DNA of 64,000 nucleotides, taken from positions 868,001 to 932,000 of the forward strand of contig NZ_BJOU01000001.1 in NCBI RefSeq assembly GCF_009932435.1. The letters are read 5' to 3'. The DNA is from Gordonia crocea (GTDB lineage: Bacteria; Actinomycetota; Actinomycetes; Mycobacteriales; Mycobacteriaceae). A program made the position numbers and the translations under genes. Of this stretch, positions 1-8,870 are shown piece after piece (the first letter of the stretch is position 1; each line of letters starts with the position of its first letter). The notes below the pieces were generated by a model. It worked only from the letters and a program-made list of their open reading frames with translations, was not told where the DNA came from and did not search any database.

Positions 1-1185
1 GACTTGGGCGCGGCTGGCTTCGTCGAACTGCGCGAGACCGACGAGTGGCCCGACGCCGTCGGACAGTTCTTTGTCCGCCGCGGCGGGTCGATCATCGCGT
101 GGCGCAGTGGCCACGGGCAGGCCTTCAGCATCGTCGGGGGGCATACCGACAGTCCGAATCTGCGGATCAAGCAGCACGTGGACCGGGTGGCCGCCGGCAT
201 CTCCACCGTCGCGCTCGAGCCCTACGGCGGGGCGTGGCTGAACTCCTGGCTCGACCGCGATCTGGGCCTGTCCGGCCGGGTGTCGGTGCTCGACGGGGAG
301 GCGGTGGTCGAGCGGCTGGTGAAGGTCGACGAGCCGGTTTTGCGCGTGCCGCAACTCGCGATCCACTTGTCCGAGGACCGCAAAGGGGTCACCCCCGACC
401 CGCAACGCCACCTCGATGCGATCTGGTCGACGGACCCGGACAGCCCCGGACTGGTGGCGTGGATTGCCGAGCGGCTCGGCGTGGGACCCGCCGACCTGCT
501 CGGGTGGGAACTCATGGTCCACGACGTCGAGCCGAGCCGGATCGTCGGAGCCGAGCAGGATTTGCTCAGCGCGCCCCGGCTCGACAACCAGGCCACCTGC
601 TATGCCGGGCTGCGGGCCCTGCTCGACGTCGGTGGGAAGCTCGACCTTCCGCCGTCGACCCAGATGTTGGCCTTGTTCGACCATGAGGAGGTCGGCAGCG
701 GATCGCAGCGCGGCGCCGCGTCGGACTTCCTGGCCACCGTGTGCGAGCGCATCGTGCTCAGCCGTGGCGGGGATCGCGAAGAACTCTCGCGGGCGATGGC
801 GTCGAGCGTGTGCGTGTCCGGCGACATGGCCCACGCCACCCATCCGAACTACGCCGACCGCCACGAACCCGGCCACCAGATCAGGTTGGGCGCCGGACCG
901 GTGCTCAAAGTCAACCAGAATCTGCGCTACGCCTCCGACGCCCACGGTGCGGGCGTGTTCGAGCGGGCGTGTCGTCGTGCCGGGGTGCCGCTGCAGCGCT
1001 ATGTGCACCGTGCCGACCTGCCCTGCGGTTCGACGATCGGCCCGATCACCGCGACCCGGACCGGCCTCGTCACCGTCGACGTCGGGGCACCGCAGCTGGC
1101 GATGCACAGCGCGCGCGAGGTGATGGCGGTGGCGGACGTGCCGATGTACGCCGCGGCGCTGGCCGGCTTTTACGAACTCGGCTGA
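1..1185 (+). CDS. apeB: M18 family aminopeptidase, 5' end cut by window edge
   Basis: Cytosolic metal-dependent aminopeptidase that removes N-terminal residues, mainly acidic ones in characterised M18 enzymes. The frame is open from the first base (D-L-G-A-A-G-F), so the true start lies upstream; homologues are about 420-440 residues, so roughly 30-40 residues are missing. M18 metal and catalytic motifs appear in order: His in [10 protein letters not shown], Asp in LDNQATC, the Glu pair in DHEEVGSGS, Asp in [11 protein letters not shown], and the C-terminal His in MHSAREVM. The gene ends 21 bases before the convergent AraC gene. In M. tuberculosis an M18 gene (Rv0800) lies near purL, whereas purL here is about 52 kb away. 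Family assignment is secure; the substrate is inferred. Confidence 0.92.
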   Translation, partial: DLGAAGFVELRETDEWPDAVGQFFVRRGGSIIAWRSGHGQAFSIVGGHTDSPNLRIKQHVDRVAAGISTVALEPYGGAWLNSWLDRDLGLSGRVSVLDGEAVVERLVKVDEPVLRVPQLAIHLSEDRKGVTPDPQRHLDAIWSTDPDSPGLVAWIAERLGVGPADLLGWELMVHDVEPSRIVGAEQDLLSAPRLDNQATCYAGLRALLDVGGKLDLPPSTQMLALFDHEEVGSGSQRGAASDFLATVCERIVLSRGGDREELSRAMASSVCVSGDMAHATHPNYADRHEPGHQIRLGAGPVLKVNQNLRYASDAHGAGVFERACRRAGVPLQRYVHRADLPCGSTIGPITATRTGLVTVDVGAPQLAMHSAREVMAVADVPMYAAALAGFYELG

Positions 1186-1206
1186 CCGGCTCCGCCCGGT
1201 CCTGGC

Positions 1207-2160
1207 CTACCCGGTTTGGGTGCTGGTTGCGGCCCATTGCGAGGGGCTGACGCCGTACTCGCGTTTGAACGCGGCACTCAGGGCGAAGGGCGTCGCATAT
1301 CCGATCCGCTCGGCGATGACGCCCAGGGTGTCGGGGTTGTCTTGGGCGAGGTGGTCGGCGGCCAAGGCGAGCCGCCAGGATGTCAGGTGTTTCATCGGAG
1401 AAGTCCCGACGAGGTCGGTGAATCGTCGGGCCAGAGTCGCCCGGGACACCCCGACCTCGGTGGCGAGTGATTCGACGGTCCATCGTCGATCGGCGTTGTT
1501 GTGCATCAGGCGCAGGGCTCGTCCCACGGTGGGGTCGCGATAGGCGCGGAACCAAGCCGCGCCACCGTGCTCGTCGTCGAAGGTGCGGCGCAACGCGCTG
1601 ATCAAGATCAGGTCGAGGTATCGGTTGAGGACGGCGTCCTGTCCGGGGGCTTCACGGGTGATCTCCGCTTCCATGAGGGCGCGCAGCGGGTCGTCGCTCA
1701 TCGACACCACGGAGAGTCGCGGAAGAGCGTCGAGCAGTGTGCGGTTCACCTCGCCGGCGCGATAGACGCCGATGAGCATGGCCGCCGTGGCCTCGTCGGG
1801 AGCGCTGTTTCCCCACGACCGCAGACCTACCGACATGTGCTCGGCCATGCTGTGTCGACCGTCGAGGTCGACACAGTCGCCACTCTCGTCGATGCGTGCG
1901 ATGGGCGCGTGCGTCCCACCGTCGGATACCAGGTAGGACTCGCTGCCGCGGAACAAGGCGACTTCCCCGGTGGTCACGGTCGACCGGGTGCCGTCGTCGT
2001 AGTCCACCGACACCGCTCCGCGGGTGACGACGAGGACGGTGAGGGGCGAGCGGTCGTCGACGCGAAGCGCCCACGGGGACGCGAACACCAGGCGCAGGAC
2101 GAGCGGGTCCCGAGCGCGGGGTCCGTTGAGGAGGCTGCCGAGTGCATCCATGTTCGCCAC
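1207..2160 (-). CDS. AraC family transcriptional regulator
   Basis: Cytoplasmic DNA-binding regulator of 317 residues. The N-terminal ~180 residues look like the cupin-type AraC ligand-binding domain (AraC_binding_2/cupin_6). The C-terminal ~100 residues are a double helix-turn-helix: the first HTH includes LATEVGVSRATLARRF and the second includes IAERIGYATPFALSAAFKRE, followed by the family signature YGVSPSQW. The ATG at 2158-2160 faces a divergent DUF1772 membrane protein across an AT-rich 166-base gap that carries two 9-base direct repeats. AraC regulators often control the divergent gene, so the membrane protein is the obvious candidate target. The ligand is unknown. Confidence 0.9.
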   Translation of the reverse strand: MANMDALGSLLNGPRARDPLVLRLVFASPWALRVDDRSPLTVLVVTRGAVSVDYDDGTRSTVTTGEVALFRGSESYLVSDGGTHAPIARIDESGDCVDLDGRHSMAEHMSVGLRSWGNSAPDEATAAMLIGVYRAGEVNRTLLDALPRLSVVSMSDDPLRALMEAEITREAPGQDAVLNRYLDLILISALRRTFDDEHGGAAWFRAYRDPTVGRALRLMHNNADRRWTVESLATEVGVSRATLARRFTDLVGTSPMKHLTSWRLALAADHLAQDNPDTLGVIAERIGYATPFALSAAFKREYGVSPSQWAATSTQTG

Positions 2161-2163
2161 CTC

Positions 2164-2188
2164 GAGTCAGTGAGGGTAAGAGTCAGTG
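2164..2188. promoter_or_regulatory. Direct repeats GAGTCAGTG in AraC/DUF1772 divergent promoter
   Basis: GAGTCAGTG occurs at 2164-2172 and again at 2180-2188, a 16-base period, just upstream of the AraC start. The surrounding sequence to about 2270 is much more AT-rich than the genes on either side. AraC proteins usually bind tandem direct repeats, so this is a plausible auto-regulatory operator. The binding itself is inference. Confidence 0.35.
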
Positions 2189-2326
2189 GAAGTACGAGCA
2201 AATGAGAGTAATGGGTATGGAAATAAGACTCTAGACCATTCAAACACTATTCATTGTGGTGTGGAGTGGAGTCATGGATCAAGACGAATTGGTAGCTGTT
2301 TCGACGACGCGAATCGGTGGTGCGCG

Positions 2327-2800
2327 ATGAGCGGCGTGCGCGACGCGGTGGTCGTCGCCGCAATCCTGACGGCGGGGCTGGTCGCCGGTTTGTTCGCGGC
2401 ATTCGCCTATTCGGTCATGCCCGGGCTCGACCGCGCCACACCGTCGGCCGCGATCGAGGTCATGCAGCGGATCAACGCCGCGATCCTCAACCCCGTGTTC
2501 GGCCTTGTTTTCGGCGGCGGATTGGTTCTTGCGGCGCTGGCCGCCGTTCTGGCGTGGGGCGGCAGCCTGCGGTGGTGGGCGCTGGCGGCCTTCGGCTGCT
2601 ACGTCGCGGGCGTACTGATCACCATGCTGTTCAACGTGCCGCTCAATGTCCGACTCGATGCCGTGGGGGATGCCTCCGGCACGCAAGCCGCGGCGGCCTG
2701 GGCCGACTTCAGTGGCGCGTGGGTGCGGTGGAATCTGGCGCGGGCCGGCATCCACCTGCTCGGATTTGCGCTCCTCACCGCGGGCTTGGTCACCCGGTAG
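2327..2800 (+). CDS. DUF1772 (anthrone oxygenase-like) membrane protein
   Basis: Small integral membrane protein of 157 residues from ATG 2327; in-frame codons further upstream lie in the AT-rich promoter region and encode a non-membrane leader unlike the family. Four hydrophobic segments are visible: around residues 7-27 (VVVAAILTAGLVAGLFAAFA), 53-75, 81-100 and 136-155. The pattern of a first helix followed by a short PGLDR-type loop, and FNVPLNVRL after helix 3, is typical of DUF1772. Some fungal relatives take part in anthrone oxidation, but bacterial members mostly have no proven role. It is divergent from the AraC regulator and probably controlled by it. Confidence 0.75.
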   Translation: MSGVRDAVVVAAILTAGLVAGLFAAFAYSVMPGLDRATPSAAIEVMQRINAAILNPVFGLVFGGGLVLAALAAVLAWGGSLRWWALAAFGCYVAGVLITMLFNVPLNVRLDAVGDASGTQAAAAWADFSGAWVRWNLARAGIHLLGFALLTAGLVTR

Positions 2801-2897
2801 GGCCCAGTCGACGAAGATCAGGGCCCACTCGACGAAGATCAGGGCCCACTCGACGGGATCGAGGGCCCAGTCGGCGAAGATCAGGGCCCAGTCGGCG
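2799..2897. repeat. 21-bp tandem repeat, about 4.7 copies, between convergent genes
   Basis: Units start at 2799, 2820, 2841, 2862 and 2883 (last one partial, 15 bases). Each begins AGGGCCCA(G/C)TCG(A/G)CG and ends in a GAAGATC or GGGATCG variant; the third unit is the most divergent at its end. The array fills exactly the space between the stop of the DUF1772 gene and the stop of the convergent propeller gene. The GGGCCC core makes each unit partly palindromic, so the RNA of either strand could fold. No gene lies inside it. Confidence 0.9.
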
Positions 2898-2898
2898 G

Positions 2899-4200
2899 TT
2901 AGCGGAGCAGGGAGATCGTCGCGCCCTGGCGGAGCACGATGAAGCCGTCCACGTTCTGGGCGCTGCCGCTCGCCGGGAACTCCCAGCGGATCGAACCGGA
3001 CTTCGCGTCGAACGCGGTGACCTGGTTGTCGTTCGCCAACACCAGGGTGTCGCCGAAGGAACCGACGCAGCGCAACTCGGCGATGGCGGTGTCGGGGCGT
3101 TGCCGGTCGGGAGCGGAGAGGCGTCCGACGACGGTCCCCTTGCCGTCGAGGCGCATCACGTTGCGTGACCCGTCTTTGCGGGCGAATGCCACGAGTCGGC
3201 CGCACGCCATCGGTTTGGCCTTCGACAACGCGTCGTCGCTGACCGCCCACAGCGCTTTGGGCTTGGCCGGGTCGCGGACCTCGAACTGCCCGTGCGTCTG
3301 GTTCAGCGTGGCCGAGCCGGTGCCGCGCAGAACGGGCAGCACCGCGGGCCCCGTCGCGACCTCCATGCTGCGCGACACGTGCGTGGGCTTGGCGGAGAGC
3401 TTGCCGCCGGTGAAACCGTAGAAATCGATCACTGCACTGTCGCCGGCGTGGCTCACGGCCAAACCGGTCGGGAACACCGTGACGGTGCACGGGCCACAGC
3501 TGAGCCTGGTCTTCCCCGTCTCCGGGTCGAGGAGGCTGTGGCTGGCGTCGGCCAGCTTGATGTCGACGAGGTCGGCTTCGGGAATGTAGGTGGGCGTCGC
3601 GGAGTCGGCGAACGTCCGGCTCCACCGAGTGGCGCCGTCGGGGCTGGTCGAGGTGACGCGATAGCCCACCTGGTCGACCCGGATGAAGTTGCGGCCCACC
3701 CCGAGGACCCGCCCGGTGTCCTCCAGCGGTTGGGCGGGATCCAGTGCGCCCGAACCGGCGTCGACGCGGTAGAAGCCGTCGGGGACATTGCCCACCTTGA
3801 TCGCACAGCCGATGTGGCCTTCGGCGTCGAAGGCGCAACTACCCAGGCCGGCGACGACCGGGTGGTCCCACCGCGACGTCCCGTCGTGACGGTTCACCGC
3901 GAGAAAGGCCCGCCCGATGCCCGACGGATAGGCTAGTAGCCAGGTACTCCCGTGCGTGTCGGCCACCGTGACCGATCCGCCGGATCCGCTGAACCCGGGC
4001 AGATCGTCGATCCCGCGGGTCCACACCGCCTCCGGTGTGTCGGCGTAGGAGCGGAGCTGGCCGTATCCGTGTCCGCCACCGTGGGGCGCGTCGGAGGGCT
4101 GCGCCAGCACCACCGCCAACGATCCGATCATCGCGCCGCAGATCAGCATGACGACGGTGCCGATCCCAAAAGGAATTCGACGACGGAGATCGGAGAGCAT
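2899..4200 (-). CDS. Membrane-anchored PQQ-like beta-propeller protein
   Basis: 433 residues. A basic N-terminus (MLSDLRRRIP) is followed by one hydrophobic helix at about residues 12-33, so this is a signal anchor with the rest outside the cell. The body contains repeated blade-like segments with W-x-F/H or L-Y/V-A-x-x ends (TSRWDHPVVAG, GATRWSRTFAD, KALWAVSDD, GSIRWEFPAS), typical of PQQ_2/WD40-like propellers. Several Cys are present (SCAFDAEGHIGC, LSCGPC), possibly disulfides. The true PQQ ligands are not evident, so the fold is probably structural or a binding scaffold. Function unknown. Confidence 0.65.
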   Translation of the reverse strand: MLSDLRRRIPFGIGTVVMLICGAMIGSLAVVLAQPSDAPHGGGHGYGQLRSYADTPEAVWTRGIDDLPGFSGSGGSVTVADTHGSTWLLAYPSGIGRAFLAVNRHDGTSRWDHPVVAGLGSCAFDAEGHIGCAIKVGNVPDGFYRVDAGSGALDPAQPLEDTGRVLGVGRNFIRVDQVGYRVTSTSPDGATRWSRTFADSATPTYIPEADLVDIKLADASHSLLDPETGKTRLSCGPCTVTVFPTGLAVSHAGDSAVIDFYGFTGGKLSAKPTHVSRSMEVATGPAVLPVLRGTGSATLNQTHGQFEVRDPAKPKALWAVSDDALSKAKPMACGRLVAFARKDGSRNVMRLDGKGTVVGRLSAPDRQRPDTAIAELRCVGSFGDTLVLANDNQVTAFDAKSGSIRWEFPASGSAQNVDGFIVLRQGATISLLR

Positions 4201-4284
4201 GCCTACCAGTCAACCACGGCCCAGGTCGGGCGTTGGGATGCCTTCGTCCTGTGTCGATCGCGGCTTTCGGCTAAGTTTGACGCC

Positions 4285-4881
4285 GTGACGACAGCGCAAC
4301 CCAAGTCCTATGGCCTGCCCACCCGTGAGCGCGCGGATATTGCCGCGGCCATGTACTGGGTGGACCAGGAATCGGTGAATGCCCCCATCCTCATCGGGGC
4401 GCTGCGATCCGACGAACTGCTGCTGAACGCCGTCTCCGGCTGGTTCAAGGGCGAGTGGGCCCTATTGGCGGTCACCAGCGAGCGGGTTCTGCTCGCCTGC
4501 GCGGGAAACACGGAGAAGTCGACGCCGGGCTATGTCTACGAGATGCCGCTGCAGGCGGTCACCGGGATCGCCGACGGGGATGTCGAGGACGGCTACCGGA
4601 TCGCCCAGCTGCAGGACTACGAGTCGTGGACCAAGATCTTCGTCAACGGGCTGACGCCGGTGTACGTCAGCGACCAGCGCGTCTACTGGGTCATCGCCGA
4701 GATGATGAACGAGAAGTCCGCCGAGTTGGAGAAGGCCGCCGACGGCGGGATCCTCGACGAATTCACCCGATACCGGGCCATCCGCGAGGCACAGCGCGCC
4801 GGCGGGTTGGACAGCGATACGGCGACCGCTGCCATCGCGCGGATGTTCGGGGTGGAGCCGCCCGAACGCGACGCCTACTGA
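4285..4881 (+). CDS. Conserved hypothetical protein, PH-like fold possible
   Basis: 198 residues from GTG 4285; the longer in-frame extension runs antisense through the N-terminus of the previous gene and is not believed. I do not recognise a named family. Residues ~25-130 (LLLNAVSGWFKGEWALLAVTSERVLL then a run of short beta-like segments) resemble bacterial PH-like domains of the YokE type, where a lipid- or peptide-binding barrel starts with a 'becomes an active transcription/translation marker' style of hydrophobic strand; that match is weak. The C-terminal ~60 residues are charged and helical (LDEFTRYRAIREAQRAGGLD). No signal peptide or transmembrane segment. It stands alone between divergent and convergent neighbours. 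Confidence 0.6.
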   Translation: MTTAQPKSYGLPTRERADIAAAMYWVDQESVNAPILIGALRSDELLLNAVSGWFKGEWALLAVTSERVLLACAGNTEKSTPGYVYEMPLQAVTGIADGDVEDGYRIAQLQDYESWTKIFVNGLTPVYVSDQRVYWVIAEMMNEKSAELEKAADGGILDEFTRYRAIREAQRAGGLDSDTATAAIARMFGVEPPERDAY

Positions 4882-4891
4882 CGGGCGTCGG

Positions 4892-5797
4892 CTACATCCC
4901 CAGTTCGCCCGGCTGCGGACCGCTGGGGGCTTCAGTGGTGGTTTCCGACGACGTCGTGTCCGACGTTTCCGGCTGCGGCGCCATTTTCACCATGGAGACA
5001 CCGCCGCCGGTGTGGCCCAGACGGTAGCGGCACCACGGGCTGTCCGAGCGCATGAGCAGGCCGTGCACCCGCTCGCCGGCCGTCTTGGCCGCCGCGCTCG
5101 CGTTGTTCATCTCGTGCAGGGCCATCCAATAGGTGCGGCCGATCACCAGGCCGTGGGCGAATTGCCGCCAGTTGGCGTAGTAGCTGCGCGCCGAGGCCGC
5201 CGCGGAGAGCAGCATCGGCCAGCACTCGTCGGTGGACAGGTAGCCGGCGGTGCGCGACATCCGGACCACGTAGCCCACCCGCCCGAGGTCCCACGACCGG
5301 ATGTGTGTGGGGAAGTAGGAATCGGCGATGACCGGGCGCAGCACCGACATGGTGCGCACGTTCATGAGTGCGTCGTAGTCGGCGACGGTCGCCGACGGGC
5401 CGCGGAACTGGGTGCGCGCGGCCAAGAACTCCCGGTGGGCGTCGGGATCGTGTCCGGCGGACTTCTTCACGACGGCGTTCACCAGCGGGGCCACGATCTC
5501 AAAGGCGCTGCTGTGCATGCCGTCGAGGAGGCGTCCGACGGTCATCCGGGCGCTGACCGCGTCGGTCACGCCCCAGGCGGTGGCGAGGGCATCGCGCGCC
5601 TGCGCGTCGCCGAGCTCGACGTCGAGGCTGTCGCACCACATCTCGTTGACCCCCCACAGGAAGGCGCCGACGTTGAGCGCATCCTGCTGTTCGGCGGTCA
5701 CGGTGTCGCCGCCCTTCCAGCGGAATGCGCGCGCCGACTCCGAGGAACTGCTGACCGGGAACGGCTGGGTCGGGGGGATCTGGGGCGATACAGACAT
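4892..5797 (-). CDS. DUF1266 domain protein
   Basis: 301 residues from the ATG at 5795-5797 (MSVSPQIPPTQPF). The conserved core at about residues 40-250 has the DUF1266 features: an N-terminal helix with GAFLWGVNEMW, a middle SYFPTHIRSWDLGRVGYVVR segment, and ARSYYANWRQFAHGLVIGR near the end. Some DUF1266 proteins accompany contact-dependent toxins or immunity genes, but nothing of that kind is next to this one. The last ~30 residues are Thr/Ser/Pro-rich and probably disordered. Its upstream side shares a long intergenic region with clpC. Confidence 0.7.
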   Translation of the reverse strand: MSVSPQIPPTQPFPVSSSSESARAFRWKGGDTVTAEQQDALNVGAFLWGVNEMWCDSLDVELGDAQARDALATAWGVTDAVSARMTVGRLLDGMHSSAFEIVAPLVNAVVKKSAGHDPDAHREFLAARTQFRGPSATVADYDALMNVRTMSVLRPVIADSYFPTHIRSWDLGRVGYVVRMSRTAGYLSTDECWPMLLSAAASARSYYANWRQFAHGLVIGRTYWMALHEMNNASAAAKTAGERVHGLLMRSDSPWCRYRLGHTGGGVSMVKMAPQPETSDTTSSETTTEAPSGPQPGELGM

Positions 5798-5859
5798 GGT
5801 TGAGAGGGTAGCGAAAACGGTGCGACTTGGCGTTATGGACGTCGTCTGGATGACCAGCT

Positions 5860-5877
5860 TGTTCGCTGGTGGCGTAG
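5860..5877. promoter_or_regulatory. Possible ClgR operator upstream of clpC
   Basis: TGTTCGCTGGTGGCGTAG fits the corynebacterial ClgR consensus WNNWCGCYNANRGCGWWS as I recall it at every defined position except one (A to G in the centre). ClgR activates clp genes in corynebacteria and mycobacteria, and the next gene on this side is clpC. The match is from memory of the consensus; binding is inferred. Confidence 0.4.
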
Positions 5878-6026
5878 CGGCGGGCGCGGGGTAGTCGGGA
5901 ACATTGGCGTGAATGTCGGTGTTGACCAGCGTGAAGCACTCACAAACGGATGCGGCGCCGACCGGCGAGGACGACCGGACGGCCCCCTGGTCGCATAACG
6001 ATTGCGAGTGCGGGTCCAAACACCAC

Positions 6027-6032
6027 TAGAGT
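6027..6032 (+). promoter_or_regulatory. -10-like element TAGAGT for clpC
   Basis: TAGAGT fits the actinobacterial TANNNT -10 element and lies about 90 bases before the clpC ATG. No convincing -35 box is visible, as is common in this group. Confidence 0.4.
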
Positions 6033-6120
6033 GGAAGCAAGCAGGTTAATCGGGGCACGGCGAGTGCCGCACGCGCAGCGGGGCGCAGGTTGACCGAGTG
6101 GAGCCACGTAAGGGAGAACG

Positions 6121-8667
6121 ATGTTCGAACGGTTCACCGACCGCGCGCGCCGGGTTGTCGTCCTGGCGCAAGAAGAGGCGCGGATGCTCAATCACAACTA
6201 CATCGGCACCGAGCACATCCTGCTGGGCCTCATCCACGAGGGTGAGGGCGTGGCGGCGAAGGCGCTCGAGTCGCTGGGGATCTCGCTGGAGGCGGTGCGC
6301 ACCCAGGTCGAGGAGATCATCGGCCAGGGCCAGCAAGCGCCGGCCGGCCACATCCCGTTCACGCCGCGCGCCAAGAAGGTGCTGGAGCTCTCGCTGCGCG
6401 AGGCCCTGCAGCTCGGCCACAACTACATCGGCACCGAGCACATCCTGCTCGGCCTCATCCGCGAGGGCGAGGGCGTGGCCGCTCAGGTGCTGGTCAAGCT
6501 CGGCGCCGACCTGAACAAGGTCCGCCAGCAGGTCATCCAGCTCCTGTCGGGCTACCAGGGCAAGGAGCCCCAGGAAGCCGGTTCGGGTGGGCGCAGCAGC
6601 GAGGCGGGGACCCCGTCGACGTCGCTGGTGCTCGACCAGTTCGGCCGCAACCTGACCGCGGCGGCGGGCGAGGGCAAACTCGACCCGGTCATCGGCCGCG
6701 AGAAGGAAATCGAGCGGGTCATGCAGGTCCTGAGCCGCCGCACCAAGAACAACCCGGTGCTGATCGGCGAACCCGGCGTCGGCAAGACCGCCGTCGTCGA
6801 AGGTTTGGCGCAGGCGATCGTCAACGGCGAGGTGCCCGAGACGCTCAAGGACAAGCAGCTCTACACCCTCGACCTCGGGTCGCTGGTGGCCGGCAGCCGC
6901 TACCGCGGTGACTTCGAAGAGCGCCTGAAGAAGGTGCTCAAAGAGATCAACACCCGCGGTGACATCATCCTGTTCATCGACGAGCTGCACACGCTCGTCG
7001 GGGCCGGTGCCGCCGAGGGAGCCATTGACGCCGCCTCGATTCTGAAGCCGAAACTCGCCCGCGGCGAGCTGCAGACGATCGGCGCGACGACGCTCGACGA
7101 GTACCGCAAGTACATCGAGAAGGATGCCGCGCTCGAGCGCCGCTTCCAGCCGGTCCAGGTCGGGGAGCCGTCGGTGGAGCACACCATCGAGATCCTCAAG
7201 GGCCTGCGCGACCGGTACGAGGCGCACCACCGCGTCTCCATCACCGATGGCGCGCTGGCCGCGGCCGCGACGCTGGCCGATCGCTACATCAACGACCGGT
7301 TCCTGCCGGACAAGGCGATCGACCTCATCGACGAGGCGGGCGCGCGTATGCGCATCCGCCGGATGACCGCACCGCCAGACCTGCGCGAGTTCGACGAGCG
7401 CATCGCCGAGGCCCGCAAGGAGAAGGAATCGGCGATCGACGCCCAGGACTTCGAGAAGGCGGCCAACCTGCGCGACAAGGAGAAGCAGCTCGTCGCGCAG
7501 CGCGCCGAGCGCGAGAAGCAGTGGCGCAGCGGTGACATGGACGTCGTGGCCGAGGTCGACGACGAGCAGATCGCCGAGGTGCTGGGCAACTGGACCGGTA
7601 TCCCGGTGTTCAAGCTCACCGAGGAGGAGACCACCCGTCTGCTCCGGATGGAGGAGGAGCTGCACAAGCGGATCATCGGCCAGGAGGACGCGGTCAAGGC
7701 GGTCTCCAAGGCGATCCGCCGCACCCGCGCCGGTCTGAAGGACCCGAAGCGCCCGTCCGGCTCGTTCATCTTCGCCGGCCCGTCCGGCGTCGGTAAGACC
7801 GAGCTGTCCAAGGCGCTGGCGAATTTCCTGTTCGGCGAGGACGATGCGCTCATCCAGATCGACATGGGCGAGTTCCACGACCGCTTCACCGCGTCGCGGC
7901 TGTTCGGTGCCCCTCCCGGGTACGTCGGCTACGAAGAGGGCGGCCAGTTGACCGAGAAGGTCCGGCGCAAGCCGTTCTCGGTCGTGCTGTTCGACGAGAT
8001 CGAGAAGGCCCACCCGGAGATCTACAACTCGCTGTTGCAGGTCCTCGAGGACGGTCGCCTGACCGACGGTCAGGGTCGCACGGTCGACTTCAAGAACACC
8101 GTGCTGATCTTCACGTCGAACCTGGGCACCTCCGACATCTCGAAGGCCGTCGGCATGGGCTTCGCCAAGTCCAACGACGACGATTCGCAGTACGACCGGA
8201 TGAAGCAGAAGGTCAACGACGAGCTGAAGAAGCACTTCCGCCCGGAGTTCCTGAACCGCATCGACGACGTCATCGTGTTCCACCAGCTGACGTCGGAGCA
8301 GATCGTGGAGATGGTCGACCTGATGATCGGTCGCGTCGAAAAGCAGCTGAAGGGCAAGGACATCGACCTGGAGCTGACCGAGAAGGCCAAGCAGTTGCTG
8401 GCCAAGCGCGGGTTCGACCCGGTGCTGGGCGCCCGCCCGCTGCGCCGGACGATCCAGCGCGAGATCGAGGACCAGCTTTCGGAGAAGATCCTGTTCAACG
8501 AGGTCGAGCCCGGCCAGATCGTCGTCGTGGACGTCGAGGGCTGGGACGGCGAGGGCGACGGCGACGGTGCGAAGTTCACCTTCACCGGTTCTCCCAAGCC
8601 GCGTGCGGTGCCCGACGCCCCGACCGAGCTGACCGAGGTCGGCGACGCCACCGGCGACGCCGGCTGA
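6121..8667 (+). CDS. clpC: ATP-dependent Clp protease ATPase subunit ClpC
   Basis: 848-residue Hsp100 unfoldase that feeds substrates to the ClpP1P2 protease in the cytosol. Domain order is standard: two N-terminal Clp_N repeats (residues ~1-145, each with [14 protein letters not shown]), AAA module 1 with Walker A GEPGVGKT (~216-223) and [10 protein letters not shown], a UVR/coiled-coil middle segment (~420-470), AAA module 2 with Walker A GPSGVGKT (~553-560) and [13 protein letters not shown], then the C-terminal D2-small domain. The length equals that of mycobacterial ClpC1. The start is fixed by the GGGAGAACG leader. A strong terminator follows. In the family it is essential and regulated by ClgR, consistent with the upstream site. 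Confidence 0.98.
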   Translation: MFERFTDRARRVVVLAQEEARMLNHNYIGTEHILLGLIHEGEGVAAKALESLGISLEAVRTQVEEIIGQGQQAPAGHIPFTPRAKKVLELSLREALQLGHNYIGTEHILLGLIREGEGVAAQVLVKLGADLNKVRQQVIQLLSGYQGKEPQEAGSGGRSSEAGTPSTSLVLDQFGRNLTAAAGEGKLDPVIGREKEIERVMQVLSRRTKNNPVLIGEPGVGKTAVVEGLAQAIVNGEVPETLKDKQLYTLDLGSLVAGSRYRGDFEERLKKVLKEINTRGDIILFIDELHTLVGAGAAEGAIDAASILKPKLARGELQTIGATTLDEYRKYIEKDAALERRFQPVQVGEPSVEHTIEILKGLRDRYEAHHRVSITDGALAAAATLADRYINDRFLPDKAIDLIDEAGARMRIRRMTAPPDLREFDERIAEARKEKESAIDAQDFEKAANLRDKEKQLVAQRAEREKQWRSGDMDVVAEVDDEQIAEVLGNWTGIPVFKLTEEETTRLLRMEEELHKRIIGQEDAVKAVSKAIRRTRAGLKDPKRPSGSFIFAGPSGVGKTELSKALANFLFGEDDALIQIDMGEFHDRFTASRLFGAPPGYVGYEEGGQLTEKVRRKPFSVVLFDEIEKAHPEIYNSLLQVLEDGRLTDGQGRTVDFKNTVLIFTSNLGTSDISKAVGMGFAKSNDDDSQYDRMKQKVNDELKKHFRPEFLNRIDDVIVFHQLTSEQIVEMVDLMIGRVEKQLKGKDIDLELTEKAKQLLAKRGFDPVLGARPLRRTIQREIEDQLSEKILFNEVEPGQIVVVDVEGWDGEGDGDGAKFTFTGSPKPRAVPDAPTELTEVGDATGDAG

Positions 8668-8681
8668 GCGAGTAGCAAACG

Positions 8682-8726
8682 GCTCCGGCCCGGCATCCTG
8701 ACGAAGGATGCCGGGCCGGAGCTTTT
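8682..8726 (+). terminator. Rho-independent terminator after clpC
   Basis: A perfect 18-bp stem (8682-8699 pairing with 8705-8722), 5-base loop GACGA, followed by TTTT at 8723-8726. It starts 14 bases after the clpC stop codon. Confidence 0.9.
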
Positions 8727-8870
8727 GGCGGGTCGGGTGATCGAACCGCGGACGCCGTCACAAACCGGTTGCGAACCAGCAACGACGACGGTCTCGGCTG
8801 GAAGACCATGGCGGCCGACCGTACCCTTGAGCTGTTACCAGTGTGACTAGTGGGACTGAAGGGGTTTGCG

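Larger units (their letters stand above)
5798..6120. other. 323-base intergenic region, divergent promoters of DUF1266 gene and clpC
   Basis: The longest gap without a gene in the window. It holds a possible ClgR operator at 5860-5877, a -10-like hexamer at 6027-6032, an untranslated leader for clpC of about 80 bases and a purine-rich ribosome-binding stretch (GGGAGAA) just before the clpC ATG at 6121. I see no small RNA or extra ORF with good support. Confidence 0.6.

Noticed and set aside
2799..2897. CRISPR array
   Set aside because: Units are contiguous with no spacers and too short; no cas genes.
6046..8283. Long minus-strand open frame opposite clpC (745 codons)
   Set aside because: Shadow of the GC-rich clpC gene; Leu/Val/Asp/Arg-rich composition without any domain, and the plus strand is clearly clpC.
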